DNA of 64,000 bases from Neostapfia colusana (lineage: Eukaryota; Streptophyta; Magnoliopsida; Poales; Poaceae), in NCBI GenBank assembly GCA_030760725.1, contig JASWHV010000018.1:17206273-17270272 (forward strand), written 5' to 3'. Each line of letters begins with the position of its first letter. The first letter of the stretch is position 1. A model generated the notes under the pieces. It did not search any database and was not told the origin of the DNA. It saw nothing but the letters and a program-made list of their open reading frames with translations. Below, piece after piece: positions 33,146 to 45,740 of this stretch. The position numbers were made by a program, and so were the translations under genes.

Positions 33146-36100
33146 GTAACGGGCTCTGATACCACGCTGAGGCGGCCCCACGGGACCTCGTCGGGTGGTG
33201 CCGTGTTATGCGGCACCCAACAGCACACGGGTCGATGAACATACATCATATTACATAAATAGTTTGCGGAAGTGTACAAGATTGTTTTACAAATAAGTAT
33301 ATCAGAGTAAACTACAGCGGAAGACTATCACTCTCACGACTCATATCTAAACTAGCAACAAAGAAACAGTCCAGCCCGCGGACGTTTCTTACTAGCAACA
33401 CGAAGACAATCTGCAGCGGCGAGGATGCTCTTAGAGTAAGCACTCGGAGGTTCCCGAGTCTCATCGGCACCCCTTCTCATAATCAGCGAGTCAATTACCT
33501 GCAAAACAACTCGGATAGCATCCGTGAGCATAACGCTCAGCAAGACTTAACCGTCACCCTAAACATGAAACTCTAAGTGAGGTTATGAACCTAACATAGG
33601 ATGGCATAAGCATAATTAACTCGCCTAAAAGTGAATCCTTACTTTCAAGTATTAATTGCAGCGTTTTAAGTAACCCTGGGCACGCTACATCGGGAGTCCA
33701 CAATCAAACAAGAAACGTTTTCCCCCGATGTAAATTGCTCATGGCATAAAAGAATCGAGTTTGCACTAGCCTATTCATCGAGATCCAATACAACACTAGT
33801 ATAATACTTCACATCAATATGATTAGTTCCTTTCTCATGCAAGTTCTTACTACGTCACGACTGTGAGAACAAGTATGCTCGGTCCATTCCGCGAGCGACG
33901 GTGATTCGAATCAATAACACCCGGACTACACGACACGTACGCCCGTACTCGACGTTGCCTACAACAACCATCACTGACGTCGTACGTGGCAGCCTTTCCC
34001 CCGTTTCACCCCCGCTGAATCGATCAAGTCGCCCCGTACAGTAGCTACTCTCGTGGTGCACCTTCCGACGTGAGATGTCATGAGAATATTCCCCACATAC
34101 TGCACACCGGCCGTCCGCCTGAGGCGACCCGAAAAGTCCCAACGACAGCTTCCCGAGGTACATCAGTTTACTGGGTCCCATATAGCCAGCATGAGTCGGG
34201 TACACAACCCAAACTTGTTCAACAGGGCCGCATACGGATCGGTCCTTGACCGACACGGACAGGTCTACAGCACCCAGGCCCCTATGTCCTGCTGCTCCTA
34301 CAACCTTCCGGTCTCAACTTTTAACTTGCTAATTCAATTACGAACCAATCCCGTATGCCCCTGTTGTCCCTAAATCTGCGAGTAGCATCTCACCACTCGA
34401 CTTCTACCGAACCGTACTTAAGCATGGCAGTTCTACACGGTGAAAGACAGCTACCCAAAACTCCATGGGTCATTTGGCTATGCAAGAGGAGTATCAAACA
34501 CTAGACCTAATGCACAGTTCAAATCTTAACCAAAGGTGAATACAAAATAAAAACTTAACAGCTGTTAAATGCAAACCGGAGCTTGCCTGTTTTGCAGGGT
34601 AGTCGTATATAACAGTTAGTGTCCTTGCAGATCCACCCTTGACTCTCCGGAGCTTGATCCACTTCGATGAATCACTCCTTTGAGTCCCCTTCGTTGTGGT
34701 CCCTATTGAAATGCATACGCATATGTTTCATGGGATGTAATGGAAAGAAGTTATAGAATTACTTTCTTAAGAACAGAGGTTGTGTGGAAAAGCCAAGCAT
34801 GGCTTGGTTTGCCTCTGTTGTGCAAAGAACAGAATTAAACTAATTTGACCTTAAGGCCCTTAGCTATACACTAACCCTTTTCTCTAATGAACATAATAGA
34901 TAAGCTGAAAGGATTTGAGTGCAACTGAAGAACAAGAACCCCAATGGCCTCAAAACTTTTACAGCAGGTTCCATACTACCTAAGGATTTAGCTTGCCAAA
35001 TTGCAGCTAATGTGGAGTCATATTGTGTCCCCAATAATTCTCACAATATCTCTTATGTATTTTTCCCTTATACATAAGTATGGAGAATAAGAACATGGAG
35101 TTCCAGGACTCATCTTGGGCTGATAATTTACATGTGAGTTTTTGATCACATGAGAGTCATCTGGTCCAAAATGCAGCCCTTTTACTTGGGTAGTTCTCCC
35201 ATAACAATTCTTTAAGCATTTGTACTCAATAGAATTAATTCTGTAGTAATGTGCATTTTCATGCCCAACTAAGTGAACTACAATTCCAAGTATGTCCCAT
35301 AGAGCTTGCCTAAATTTTCCTATGATTTTTGGAGCTATGGATTGCTCAGAACAGATTTTTGAAGTGGGAAACATTTTCTGAAAATGTTTCTGGACTCTTA
35401 TGAACACAGCAGATTGTTTTTAGCAAATTCCTACTCAAATGATCTTCAAATGAGCTGAAAATTTGCTATGAGGTCAACAATATGTTAAAGAATATTCTGG
35501 CAAAATTTGGGTATTTTTGGTTAACCCAAACTCCCTCAATAATTCTTCTTCAGAAAACCTTCAAAGAATTTTCCAGAATATAATATTGACTTTCATAGAA
35601 ATCTAGGTTCATATTTGGTTAGAACTCAGAGAGATGAATCCAACCCAATTGGAATCACTCAAATTGGAGTTTTCTACAGGGAGATATGAATTTCCAAAGA
35701 TTGAGCCAAGTCTGGAATTATTTCCCTACAGCAAATTCGGCTGGACCCACAGTTTTGAATTCCAGCCAATAGAAACGAAGCCACACCGGGCCACAGCGTC
35801 TCTGCGCGCCAACACACGGGATCCCGGCCACACCCAATCCCGGGTTTAAAATTTGAGCTGCTGACAGATGGGGCCCACGCTTCATCTTCTACCTCCCGCT
35901 TCTTCCCCGCGCCCGCGCTGTCCCTCGCCGGCCCGACGCCGGAGCTCGCCGGCTCGCCGTTTCCGGCCACCGCCTGAGCTGAAACTCGCCGCCAGGGAGT
36001 TTGTGACCCCGAGGAACACGGCGGTGGGGTTGGCTAGGGCTGTCGACGACCGGAACATGGCCGGCGACGTGTGACTGCCTCTGTGGTAGTTCGGCAGCGT

Positions 36101-37497
36101 CGCCTAGGGTTTCCGGCCAGCCAAAACCTGCGCCGACGCGCCCTACAGCACCAGCGCAGCTCTAGGAAGATCGGCACGACCTCAAAATGGCTCGGGAGCG
36201 GCGGTAAATAGGTTGTCGCCGTGCGACCGAATGGGTCCGCCATGAACACCTCTAGTCGAGCTCGAATTCCGTCGTGCTGAGGTGTTTTCATGTGCTGGAT
36301 CCTAAAGGAGAAATGACCGCCGTCTAATCCAGCGTCCATGTGCCAAATTTGATGACTTAAGGAGGATCAGAGGGCAAGAATTTGAAAGAGTCATACCGGA
36401 AGCTCGGAATGGGGTCGCCGGAGCAAAACTTCGAAATTCGCCGGCGATGCTTCACGGTATGGCCTGAGCTTGGGCTGAGAGCAGCACCGCACCCGTGCGC
36501 GTCCGTAGGTGTGATCGCTCGGCCGTGAAACCCGTTGTGGAGGGCTGTCCACGAGCGCCCGATCACTTCCTCGGCTTAGGTCATCGCGGCGGCGGTTGTT
36601 CTCGGGCACTGGAGGCCGCAGCTCGCTGGCTTGCGGGTCAGGGAGGTGGAGGCCGAGCTCGCGGTGCTGTTCAGCAGGTCAGGGGAGGAAAGAGTGTGGT
36701 GGTTTCGCCGTTTTTCCGATCGGACCGAGAGGTGGAGGGGAAAACGATCGCTGGCCGTGCGCTCGCGAGGAGAGAAGAAGGGACGGCCTTTGCTTCGTCC
36801 AGGGGGGGTTTATCAGGTCGCAGAACCGCCTCTGGGCGCCGTGTGTGGGGAAATGCAGCAGCTGGTGGCGCTGCCGAGCGCCCCCGTGGCTCCACGGTGG
36901 GAGCAGCTCTCGGCCCACGTGCTGCTCGACGATTTTCCCCACTGGGGCTGAGACTTAAGGTGCAAGGCTCCTCTTTTAGCTCTATGACATGTGGGTCCCA
37001 CTCCACAGTTCCTCCCCAAATATCTTCTCAAGCTGATCCTCTTAATTCCCCCAATTCTGAGTTTTAAAATGGGGGTTAGAATTTGAATCCTTCCAATTCA
37101 GTTTGAACTTGCTTTTCCAAATTTGAATTTGGTTGAAGTTTGCAAATTCTCCTCTTTAACTCCCTTTAGAGCCCACCCTATAAATGAAAAGTTTGTGAAC
37201 AAACTTTTCCTTATAATCCCAACTATAGGGCTGCATGTTTATTCAAAGTTTTTGGTCACTACATGTGTGAACTTTGAATTTAAAAATCTGATTTTTAAAC
37301 TTACATGCAAAGAGGTATTTACTCCTTATTGGTTCAACACTTTTAAATAAAAAGGTGAGCCTCATCATGGATGATCATCCATGTATTACTTTGCATGAAG
37401 AAAGTTTTTGCAAGTCCCATTTTTTTTTTCATGTCATTGCCACACATATGAACTTAAACTTTAGTTTTTATTCATACACGTTTTTGGGACTTTTACA
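33146..37497 (-). repeat. 5' LTR of element B
   Basis: Near-identical to 22721-27073, with the same ends, the same inverted repeat and palindrome near its start, and the same primer-site copy at its end. Substitutions relative to the other LTR include C for T near 33552 and G for A near 34054. It abuts the GGGAT duplication at 37498. Confidence 0.93.
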
Positions 37498-39023
37498 GGG
37501 ATCAAAGCTAGGTTGTAGAGAGCTCCTTGTGGAATTACATGCAGTGGTGGTTCACTCTCTTCCAATGGAGTGATGGTCAGATTGTTGACATGTGACTTGC
37601 GGCTCAGCGCATCTGCCACTACGTTTGCCTTGCCCGGATGATAATGGATCTCTATTATGTAATCCTTTATCAATTCTAACCATCTTCGCTGCCTCATGTT
37701 CAGCTCCTTCTGAGTGAATATGTACTTGAGGCTTTTGTGGTCGGCATATAAATGTACGAGGTTACCGAGTAGGTAGTGCCTCCACATTTTTAGTGCAAGT
37801 ACCACGGCAGCGAGCTCCAAGTCGTGGGTTGGATAATTCTGCTCATGGTTTCTAAGCTGCCGTGATCCATACACGACCACTCTTCAGTCTTGCATCAGCA
37901 GACATCCGAGCCCAATGCCGGATGCATCGTAGTACACATCGAACGGTTTTGTTGTGTCTGGCTGCGCCAAAACCGGTGCTGATGTCAGGTGCTTGACTAA
38001 AGCCTTGAATGCTGCTTCACACGCTGGACTCCAAACATATTTGGTAGCCTTCTTCAGCAGCTCTGTCATAGGCTTGTCAATCTTCGAGAAGTTCGGAATG
38101 AACCTCCGATAATATCCCGCGAGTCCGAGGAAACTCCGTACCTCGTGAACAGTCCTCGGGGATTTCCAATTCAGAACTTGAGTGATCTTGCTCGGGTCTA
38201 CAGCGATAACCTCCGCTGAGATGATATGCCCGAGAAAAGGCACTTGCGATATCCAGAACTCGCATTTGCTGAATTTCGCGTATAACTTGTGATCCCGCAG
38301 CCGTTGCAAGACTATACGCAGATGCTTCTTGTGATCTTCCTCCGACTTGGAATATACCAGGATGTCGTCGATGAAGACCACGACAAACTTGTCCAGCTCC
38401 GGCATGAATACCGAGTTCATCAAGTACATGAAGTGAGCTGGAGCATTGGTGAGGCCAAAGGACATGACCAGGTACTCATAAAGTCCGTACCTTGTCGAGA
38501 AAGCCGTCTTCAGAATGTCCTCAGCCCTTATCTTAATCTGATGGTATCCGGATCTTAAGTCCATCTTGGAAAAGATCTTTGCTTCGACCAACTGATCAAA
38601 CAACATGTCGATCCGTGGCAACGGGTATTTGTTCTTGATGGTTATGGCATTTAATGGACGATAGTCCACGCAAAGCTGCAACGTCTCATCCTACTTCTTT
38701 ACAAATAATGCCGAACAGCCCCATTGCGAGGAGCTCGGCCTAATAAAAACCTTTTCCAGCAGGTCCGTGAGATGAATCTTCAGTTCAGCCAACTCCTTGG
38801 GCGCCATCTTGTACGGCCTTCGGGATATTGGCATGGTTCCCGGTGCAAGTTCAATCTTGAACTCCACCTCTCTATCGGGCGGCATTCCTGGCAAATCATC
38901 CGGGAACACGTCAGGGAACTCTCGGACCACTGGAATATCTTCCAATCTGATGGTTGTGGCTTGATAGACACTTGGAAGTTTTATTTCTGGACTGTCCAGA
39001 AATAAAGAGTGAGACCCGTGCAC
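37498..39023 (-). pseudogene. Element A protease end, RT and RNase H
   Basis: One minus-strand frame runs from the protease-RT linker (EFPDVFPDDLPGMPPDREVE) through RT (KMDLRSGYHQIKIRAED, FVVVFIDDILVY) to RNase H (FDVYYDASGIGLGC, TQKELNMRQRRWLELI). It is interrupted by TAG at 38693-38691 (Lys codon in relatives) and TGA at 37886-37884 (CGA in element C). It is cut at the left by element B, with integrase continuing at 22715, and at the right by the 5' LTR of element C. The RT Asp pair is intact. Confidence 0.9.
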
Positions 39024-42000
39024 TGTAAGGGCCTCAGTTTTTGACACATATTTGAAGTGTTCATCACCACACCACACACCTCATTTGAGGAAAGTTGATG
39101 AACACAAATGAAGAGCAAGTAACCACCATCAATATGCTCATTAGAGAACAAACTTACATATTGCAAAAGGGGTATTTCCCACATGTGATATAGAGGGGCT
39201 GACATATGAAAACTCCTACACATTGCTAAGGATGCCCATGCCAAGTTTCACCCAAATTCAAAACCTTTCTGAGGTCATTTTGGGTATAGTTAGGAAGAGG
39301 GCAGTTTGAAACCATATTCAAATTCAAACTGTTTTTATTCCATGAATTCAAAAGTGGGGGGCACATTCTTAGTCAGCACATTTTTGTGAGCTCACACACC
39401 AATTTTCACTCCATTTGGAGTTGATCTTGACATGAGCTAAGTGTGGCAAATTCAAACTTTATTTTAATTTCAAACTGAACATGTGCTGAAATTCATTCAA
39501 ACCAAACCCAATTTGAATCCTACTCAATTCAAATGGCTCATGGGTGAATAATTTGAATCACCATGGGTATTTTGGGGCTCACTGTTTACAACAGTGATTA
39601 GGAGTGAATTTCAGAGGTTAAAACCCCGGGTGGGACCCACATGTCAGCCACTGAAGCAAAAGAAACCGACTGAGAGCTCAGCTCGGGTAACCGCGCGCGC
39701 TGCAGCTGCCGCCACAGCGAAGAAACGGCGAAGCCACCAGCTGCTTGCCGATCTCAGCCGTGGAACCGACTCTCTGGGTCTTTATCTACCCGCCCGAGTG
39801 GTCACCGGCGCCTTCCACCGCTGCCTCGTCGCACTTCCACCCAAAAAGCCGAAGCACCTCGCCGCCCGAGTGAACGTTCGGTTCCTCATCGCCCGGCTGA
39901 TCCAGTGACCCTCTCGGCAATCTGAGACCAGCACCGGGTGCGCCACGCCATCTTCGACACCTTCGCATCGGTTCCAGACCCTGCGCGGTCTTCCCTGAGC
40001 TCCACCGCGGCGATCTTGTCTCTGCCAGTTCAGCCCGAGACGCCGCTGCGGGAACCGTCCTTCCGGCTACCACAGCCCACCGTTCATGGAGCTGTGAACA
40101 ACAAAGAGGTTTGCCTCCAACCTCTCTTTCATTTCCGCAAGCTCCGGCGGCGTGACAAGCACTGCTCCGGCCGGAATTTCATATTTTCGCGACGGTGTGC
40201 AAAAGTGAGGTCGGTACCGATCCAAGAAACTCATAAGCCACACTACATCACTCATCCTCTCATGGAGGGGATCACTTCTAGTAGCCCGTGCGGGTCCATA
40301 GGAGCAGGAACCATGAAGAACCGTGGAGGGAGACCGCTGTTCTTCGAGTTTTAGTAGAAATCCTGATTTCCGGCCTAGGTCGCACGGTGACATCCCAACA
40401 CAGCCCTTCCCGAGCTCCGTAGAGCTCATGTCGACCTTTCCTATGGTCCACTGATGCTCCACGACCTTTGGCTTGATCGGGGGAGGTGCTAGGGAGGGTG
40501 GACAATGCGACCGAAGTTCTCCCGAGGCTGCGGCTCGTCGCCGACCATGTACCGGCCGTTGTCATGACGAGCTGACCCCAGAATCCTGTTCCCCGAGTGA
40601 AAGTAGGCAGGGGCGGCCAAGATCGTGAAGTTTGGATCTTTACAGAAGCTACCGGCGAGCTCTCCGGCGAGGTCCCTCGGCAGCGGAGCGCGGGCGGTGA
40701 GAGGTTGAACAAGGGGGTGGACCCCAGCTGTCAGCGGGAGGTATTTTAAATCGGGATCGGGCTTCGGCCGGGATCTGGTGTGCTGGCGTGCAAAATCCCT
40801 GTGGGCCTCAGTGCGCCGGACACCTCCACGCTCAACACGTGTCCCCGCGGGCCCCGAGAGTTTAAACTTTTTCCCCGATTTTCAGATTTCTTCCAAACTT
40901 CAAATCCTCATAACTTTGGCTAGAAAGCTCCAAATCGAGTGAACCAAATTTTGTTGGATTCAGCTTTCCGAGCACTTTCCAGCAAATCAAGTTTCACTTC
41001 ATGAAAACCCTTATTTCTCCAGAATTAATTCCTCAATGTTTAAACTGTTAGGAATTTTAACTGGAGAATCCTTTGGAGGAAAATCCTGAAATTTTGCTGG
41101 GACGTTCACCAAACTATCCCTGAAATACCATTAAAATTTCAGACCCATTTGAGCTCATTTGATCCACCTAATGGTGTGATTAGTGAAACTGTTCCAGAGA
41201 AAATAGAAAATGTTCAGAAACATTTTCAGAATTTTCTCTGAAATTGTTTAGCTCATATCTTTAGTTAGGAACCTTAAAATTAAGTGTGACCAGCTCCATT
41301 AGAACCTTCTGAAAATCTAGTTTTCAGAAAGTCATAGTTTGTTTCATGAAAATCCTTAGAACACCCTAAAAGCCTTCAATTAAGGTCAAGTACATGATTA
41401 ATTGTGGAGGGCTCAAATGAGCTTTGCTGCAACTAAAACTTGACCAAGTCTCTGTTTAGGTTGTAACCAAGCCAAAGTAAAAATTTAACAGTCATTGGAC
41501 TTGTCTAGTAAGAGTCATAGACTTCACAAGTTAAAAGTTAATACAACTGCATTTAAATTAATACATGTATTGCTTCTATCATGTAGTCGCTAAGGTCGAG
41601 GAGGAACCCGAAGTCCTAGACTTCGTTACTCCAGAGGAGCAGCTAGCCTACGACCAAGAGCAGCTTACTTGAGTATTATGATTCTTTGCATTAGAGTCTT
41701 GTTTGGAAACCCAATTGCATAGCCAAGAAAACCATGGGTTGGGTTTACGATTGCAAACCCCGTTAGCTACTGCAATGCTAAGATAGTGTAGGATTCGGTA
41801 CAAGTCGAGTAGTTGGAACTACTCGCGAGCATAGGCTAGAGGCACTCGACTCGAGTAGAGATAGCACATGAAACACATGGCAAGAAAATGAGACCAAGCG
41901 GAGGGTAAGGGCAGCAGCACTTTGGGGCCTGTGTGCTGTAGCTCCGCTTGTGTCGATTGAGGACCGAGCCATGTGCGGTCCTGTTGAACAAGCTAGAACA

Positions 42001-43020
42001 GTACCGAAGACCTACTGGATATATGGGAACCGGGAAACCGATGTAACTCGGGTAGCTGGGTGTTGAGGCATAGCTGGTCGTTCAGAGGGTAGGTTGAGAG
42101 CTCGAGGTGTAAATCGGCTGGCGGCACTGAGATGCGCGTGCAGAGACCTCTTGCTCGGGACGATTGGACCGGTTCAACATTTGGCTAACGGGTGAAAGGT
42201 AGTTGCGTACGGCATCCATGATGGTTGTTGTAGGCAACATCGAGTACGGGCGTACGTGACGGGTTGTTCGGGTAACCCTGCAGGTTTAAATCGATTATAA
42301 TCGCCGTCCCTCGCGGTCAGTGAGTACCACTTGTTCACTGTACCGTGACGTAGAGTGAAGAGGCTAGTTGCATGTTAAAATGTTGCTGATTGAAAGATGA
42401 ACTTGAATGCTAATGATTTGCTGTAGTCTAGAGCTAACTAAAGTTCTTTTCAACTTTGGGCAAAGCACATGAGAGAAATGCGTTTCTTGTTTGATTGCGG
42501 CTCTCTCATGTGCCTTAGCGTAAGGTTCTCCATAACCTGCTGCTAAAACTTGAAAGTAAGGTTCCACTAATTAGGCGAGTCCTTTGCAAATGATTTTATC
42601 TCATGTACCCATCACCCCTCATGTAGAAGTTCCATATTTAGGTGAGACGGGTCAGACTTGCTGAGCCTTCGTGCTCACTGCTTGTGTTTGAAGCTTTTGC
42701 AGGGTTCTATGAGGAAGGGACTCCCAAAGAGGAGACGGAACCCCAGGAGGGGAACCCCGTCGAGTGGGATTCGTGCACGCCGCAGAGTTAGTGTGCCTAT
42801 GTGCTAGCAAGGACACGTTCAAGGGCTGAACGTGCACTTGATGCTTAGTCTACGCCCGTGAGTGTAGACTGAACTTATTTTGATGTAAACATGTTCATAA
42901 ACTTGTTTATGTAATAAAATTTTGCTTCCGCTTTATACCTTTGACGTGTGTTATCCGGTGCTGTGCAACGCAGCACACCTCAGCGTGATCCTGGCTCGAC
43001 AAGACCGTGGGGTCGTGTCA
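39024..43020 (+). repeat. 5' LTR of element C (3997 bp)
   Basis: It starts TGTAAGGGCCTCAG directly after the protease sequence of A and ends GGGGTCGTGTCA four bases before the primer-binding site. A polyadenylation-like AATAAAATTTTGC lies near 42915. The first 254 bases match the 3' LTR start at 63747 with only a handful of differences. The GC-rich middle (39650-40860) has open frames on both strands and no gene. Confidence 0.92.
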
Positions 43021-43024
43021 GTGT

Positions 43025-43036
43025 TGGTATCAGAGC
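43025..43036 (+). other. Element C primer-binding site (tRNA-iMet)
   Basis: TGGTATCAGAGC, separated from the LTR end by GTGT. Unlike in the B/D family there is no further copy inside the LTR end. Confidence 0.92.
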
Positions 43037-44521
43037 TCGCTTGAGGTTTAACGCACTACAAAGGTCATCTTTTTTCAAAAATCCAGTGAGGAACGAGTTA
43101 GTAGCCCGTATAAGGATGTTATTAGCATATAGAAAGTGGCATACTAACCTATTTGTTTATGTCAAAAAATCATGTATCTCAGGACGGTTATGTCTTGGGA
43201 GTTACACATAAGCGCTGTCCACCAGTGCGCACAAGCTGAAGGGTGGAGCCCCACGGGTGGCAGTTAACCTGACCCGCTTTGATATCCTCTACGACCCTTC
43301 ATGTCGTTTGGTGTATTCGAGCAACGTCTATCCCTTGCGTGCGTGGTGCAACTTGGGAGACCCCATCACGTGGTCTGAAACGTGAACACGTAACTCAAGC
43401 CGTGTTTGGCTTGAGAACATCCGGGCGAGTGATGATGGCCGGGTGTACGAACTGTATGGATTCCAGGCTCGGTGTGCAGCTGAGTCTGACAATTGCTTGA
43501 GTTTCTGCAGGTAGCCTGACCACGAAATGGTAGGCGTGTAGCATCCATGTGCGAGTGACGTTTAGTGCCACTGAAATAACGAAGCCGGCTAAGTCGGGTC
43601 TAGGTTTTTCTTTGTGAGGACGTAGTACTGACATGATCTGGTGACGCATCGACGTCACACCGCACTAAATGAACAACTCCATTTAAAAACTTGAAGGTTT
43701 TGATCCAAAGTAGTAAAACTTGGTATAACTCCTTCCCTTGAACAGGATATTCAAAGTTAACAAGTTTTCAACTTATAGGTTGTTAAGGACAGAGCACTCT
43801 GTGTTCAGCGGAATCAAGGCTGAAGTTAATCAGAGGTTAGAGGTCGAGTTCTTTCGAGGTTTGGGGTAATATGATACATTTCTGGAAAGCTTTGGAAGAG
43901 CTTTACAACTTTTCTGTTGAGGTCCAGAGGTTTTTCATCCCTTAACCAATCGAAAAATGCAGTAGAGTTGAAACTGTCCAGAAAACAGGGCAGAGCAAAC
44001 ACTCTCTGTAAACTCTCTGTAAATTAAGCATAACTTCCTTCTTAAAAATCCAAAAATAGAAAATGAGGTAGTTCTGGAAAGGTTATGAGATGGGTTACAA
44101 CTTTGTAACATAAATTTTTGTCAGATTAGGAACAGAATTAACTGGAATTCTTGGATTAAATCAGTACCTAAAGCAGGGAGGTGCTGTCCAGATTTCTCCA
44201 GAAATTCTGTTAATTTGGCATCTCATAACTTTTGAACCAGGGCAGATCTTAGGCCAAGCAAATACTTTCTGGAAATCTATTGAAGTTAGCTTTAACTTTG
44301 ATGTTGAGCTCCAGAATTGGTTTTGCCTTCAACATGGCCTAAATTAGGTTGAAATGGAAATTGGTCAGGGCTGTCATGGGAACAGCAGACCAGCAGTCAA
44401 ATTTGTTTAAAATTTGAACTATGTTTCCAAGTTTTATGGGTTCAATGACATGTCTTATGTTATAACTCAGTGGTTTACTCTTTAAATAAATATTTGACAT
44501 TTCTCAAATATATTTTTACAG
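43037..44521 (+). other. Element C untranslated leader
   Basis: About 1.5 kb without a supported gene, similar in blocks to the leader of element B. It ends in a splice-acceptor-like pyrimidine-rich TATATTTTTACAG (CAG at 44519-44521) immediately before the ATG of the extra ORF. A donor-like CAG|GTAGCC lies at 43510/43511. Confidence 0.6.
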
Positions 44522-45466
44522 ATGACAGCAGATAAACAGTTGGAGAACGGGTGGGTGGTGTCCCACTGTTCTCACCGCAACGGCTATCCGGAAGCATTGA
44601 GGCATATGCTTCAATATTTCGGATACCACCAGATGCCGCAATACTTCGCCAAGGAATAAGGCGAAGAGGGGAACAAGACGTGGACAATCCATGTCGAAGT
44701 CTCTGCAGGACCTACGCCACCCGGTTGGGTGCCGTTCACTATCACGGTGAGAGGAATACAACCGGAAGGAATGTGGCAAGTGGCAGCCCGTGACACCATG
44801 TCACGTTTCTGCCAACTACACGTGCAGGCTATGGAGGGCACTCCATACGCGCTCGTTCCGGTGGAGGACGGGCTCAGCATGTGTGGGAAGAGAGGTACCT
44901 AGAGGCAACGGACCCGAGTTGCCCAAGGTACAACCCCGCGGAGGCAAACCTTAGCCTCCAGATGAGGGCGGGAAACGCCGTGATGGACACCCAAGCTGTT
45001 CATACGGAGCATCTCACCACAAAGCTCAGGGAGAGCACGAGCCGTGGAGACTATTTCGAGAGTGCTCACTGCGCACTCCGCAATGTGCTCCTTCTGACGA
45101 TCAAGCGACTGAATGAACAGCACAATCAGTTGCATCGTCTGAAGAAGGCGAAGAGGAAAAGCCGTGTCGACATCGCGGCATTGCAAGAACTGGTACAGAA
45201 TCTGACCCAGCAGAACGAGGAACTTACTCAAGAGCGGGACGACGCTATTGAGGAAGGGCAAGGCTGGGAAGAAGATTACAACCAGGCTATGGACGAGGGT
45301 GCATGCTTTGCAGGACCTCGTACCTCCGGTATTGGGCATACCGGTGGTCTTGGGCCTTCCAGCAATGGGAGAACCCGGGATGGGAGAAGAGGTGGTAGAT
45401 CCGGAGCCACCAGCAGAGGTACCGGAGGAGGACGACCCGCAGGAGGTCGAGTTCTACTCGGAGTAG
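44522..45466 (+). pseudogene. Extra ORF upstream of gag (dsRBD-like fold plus coiled coil), broken
   Basis: The frame opens at ATG 44522 and, read by eye across its breaks, spans about 315 codons. Breaks are a TAA at 44657-44659, a one-base loss near 44880 and a one-base gain near 45297 that restores phase. The N-terminal half has PEALRHMLQYFG, YFAKE, TWTIHVEVSAG, VPFTITVRGIQPEG and QVAARDTMSRFC, an alpha-beta-beta-beta-alpha order that recalls a double-stranded-RNA-binding domain. The middle (about 45010-45290) is a strong coiled coil (IKRLNEQHNQLHRLKKAKRK, LTQQNEELTQERDDA). The C-terminus is acidic (VPEEDDPQEVEFYSE, stop TAG 45464-45466). An extra ORF before gag (orf0) has been reported in some rice gypsy elements such as RIRE3/RIRE8, as I recall. 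The fold assignment is inference; the function is unknown. Element B lacks it. Confidence 0.6.
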
Positions 45467-45740
45467 GGGGTTACAGTTGCCATGTAGGGCAGCTAGGGTA
45501 GTGTAGCCCAAATTTTGTAATCGGTGACATGTCGTGTAGACAGTAGCGTATGTATAGGTAGTGACGACATGAGCACGACTTCTCGGAGACCCGAGAATAA
45601 TGTATCTTGTATAAAGTGTATGCTTTATCAATATATGTGAATGTTGTGCAAATTATTCATGTGTCACTTCAATACCTACTGTTGCATATGGAAATTTTTA
45701 TGTAAGACATGTGCTAATTGCTGCTGTTTTGAATTTCAGA

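Larger units (their letters stand above)
22721..37497 (-). mobile_element. Element B: complete 14.8-kb Tekay/Del-type chromovirus, TSD GGGAT
   Basis: It is bounded by identical GGGAT at 22716-22720 and 37498-37502; removing it restores the pol frame of element A. LTRs 33146-37497 (4352 bp) and 22721-27073 (4353 bp) both start TGTAAAAGTCCC and end GTTACA. Between them, in minus-strand order, lie the primer-binding site, an untranslated leader, gag, nucleocapsid, protease, RT, RNase H, integrase, chromodomain and the polypurine tract. The two LTRs differ only at scattered positions (for example near 23113, 23585 and 23633), so the insertion is recent compared with A and C. Confidence 0.95.
15541..39023 (-). 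mobile_element. Element A: Tekay/Del-type gypsy chromovirus, host of the nest (5' part cut off)
   Basis: The minus-strand order is protease end, RT, RNase H (39023-37498), integrase (22720-21811), integrase tail and chromodomain (20188-19645), polypurine tract and 3' LTR (19575-15541). It is interrupted by element B, a solo LTR and, at 39024, element C. The remaining gag, leader and 5' LTR should lie beyond the right end of the window, after element C. Its LTR matches that of C and not those of B and D, so A and C are one family inserted in opposite directions. Confidence 0.9.

Noticed and set aside
36495..37067. Long open frames (up to 190 codons) in the GC-rich middle of the B LTRs, here and at 26071-26643
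   Set aside because: They overlap equally long frames on the other strand, are Arg/Gly/Ala-rich by composition, show no domain and recur simply because the LTR is repeated.
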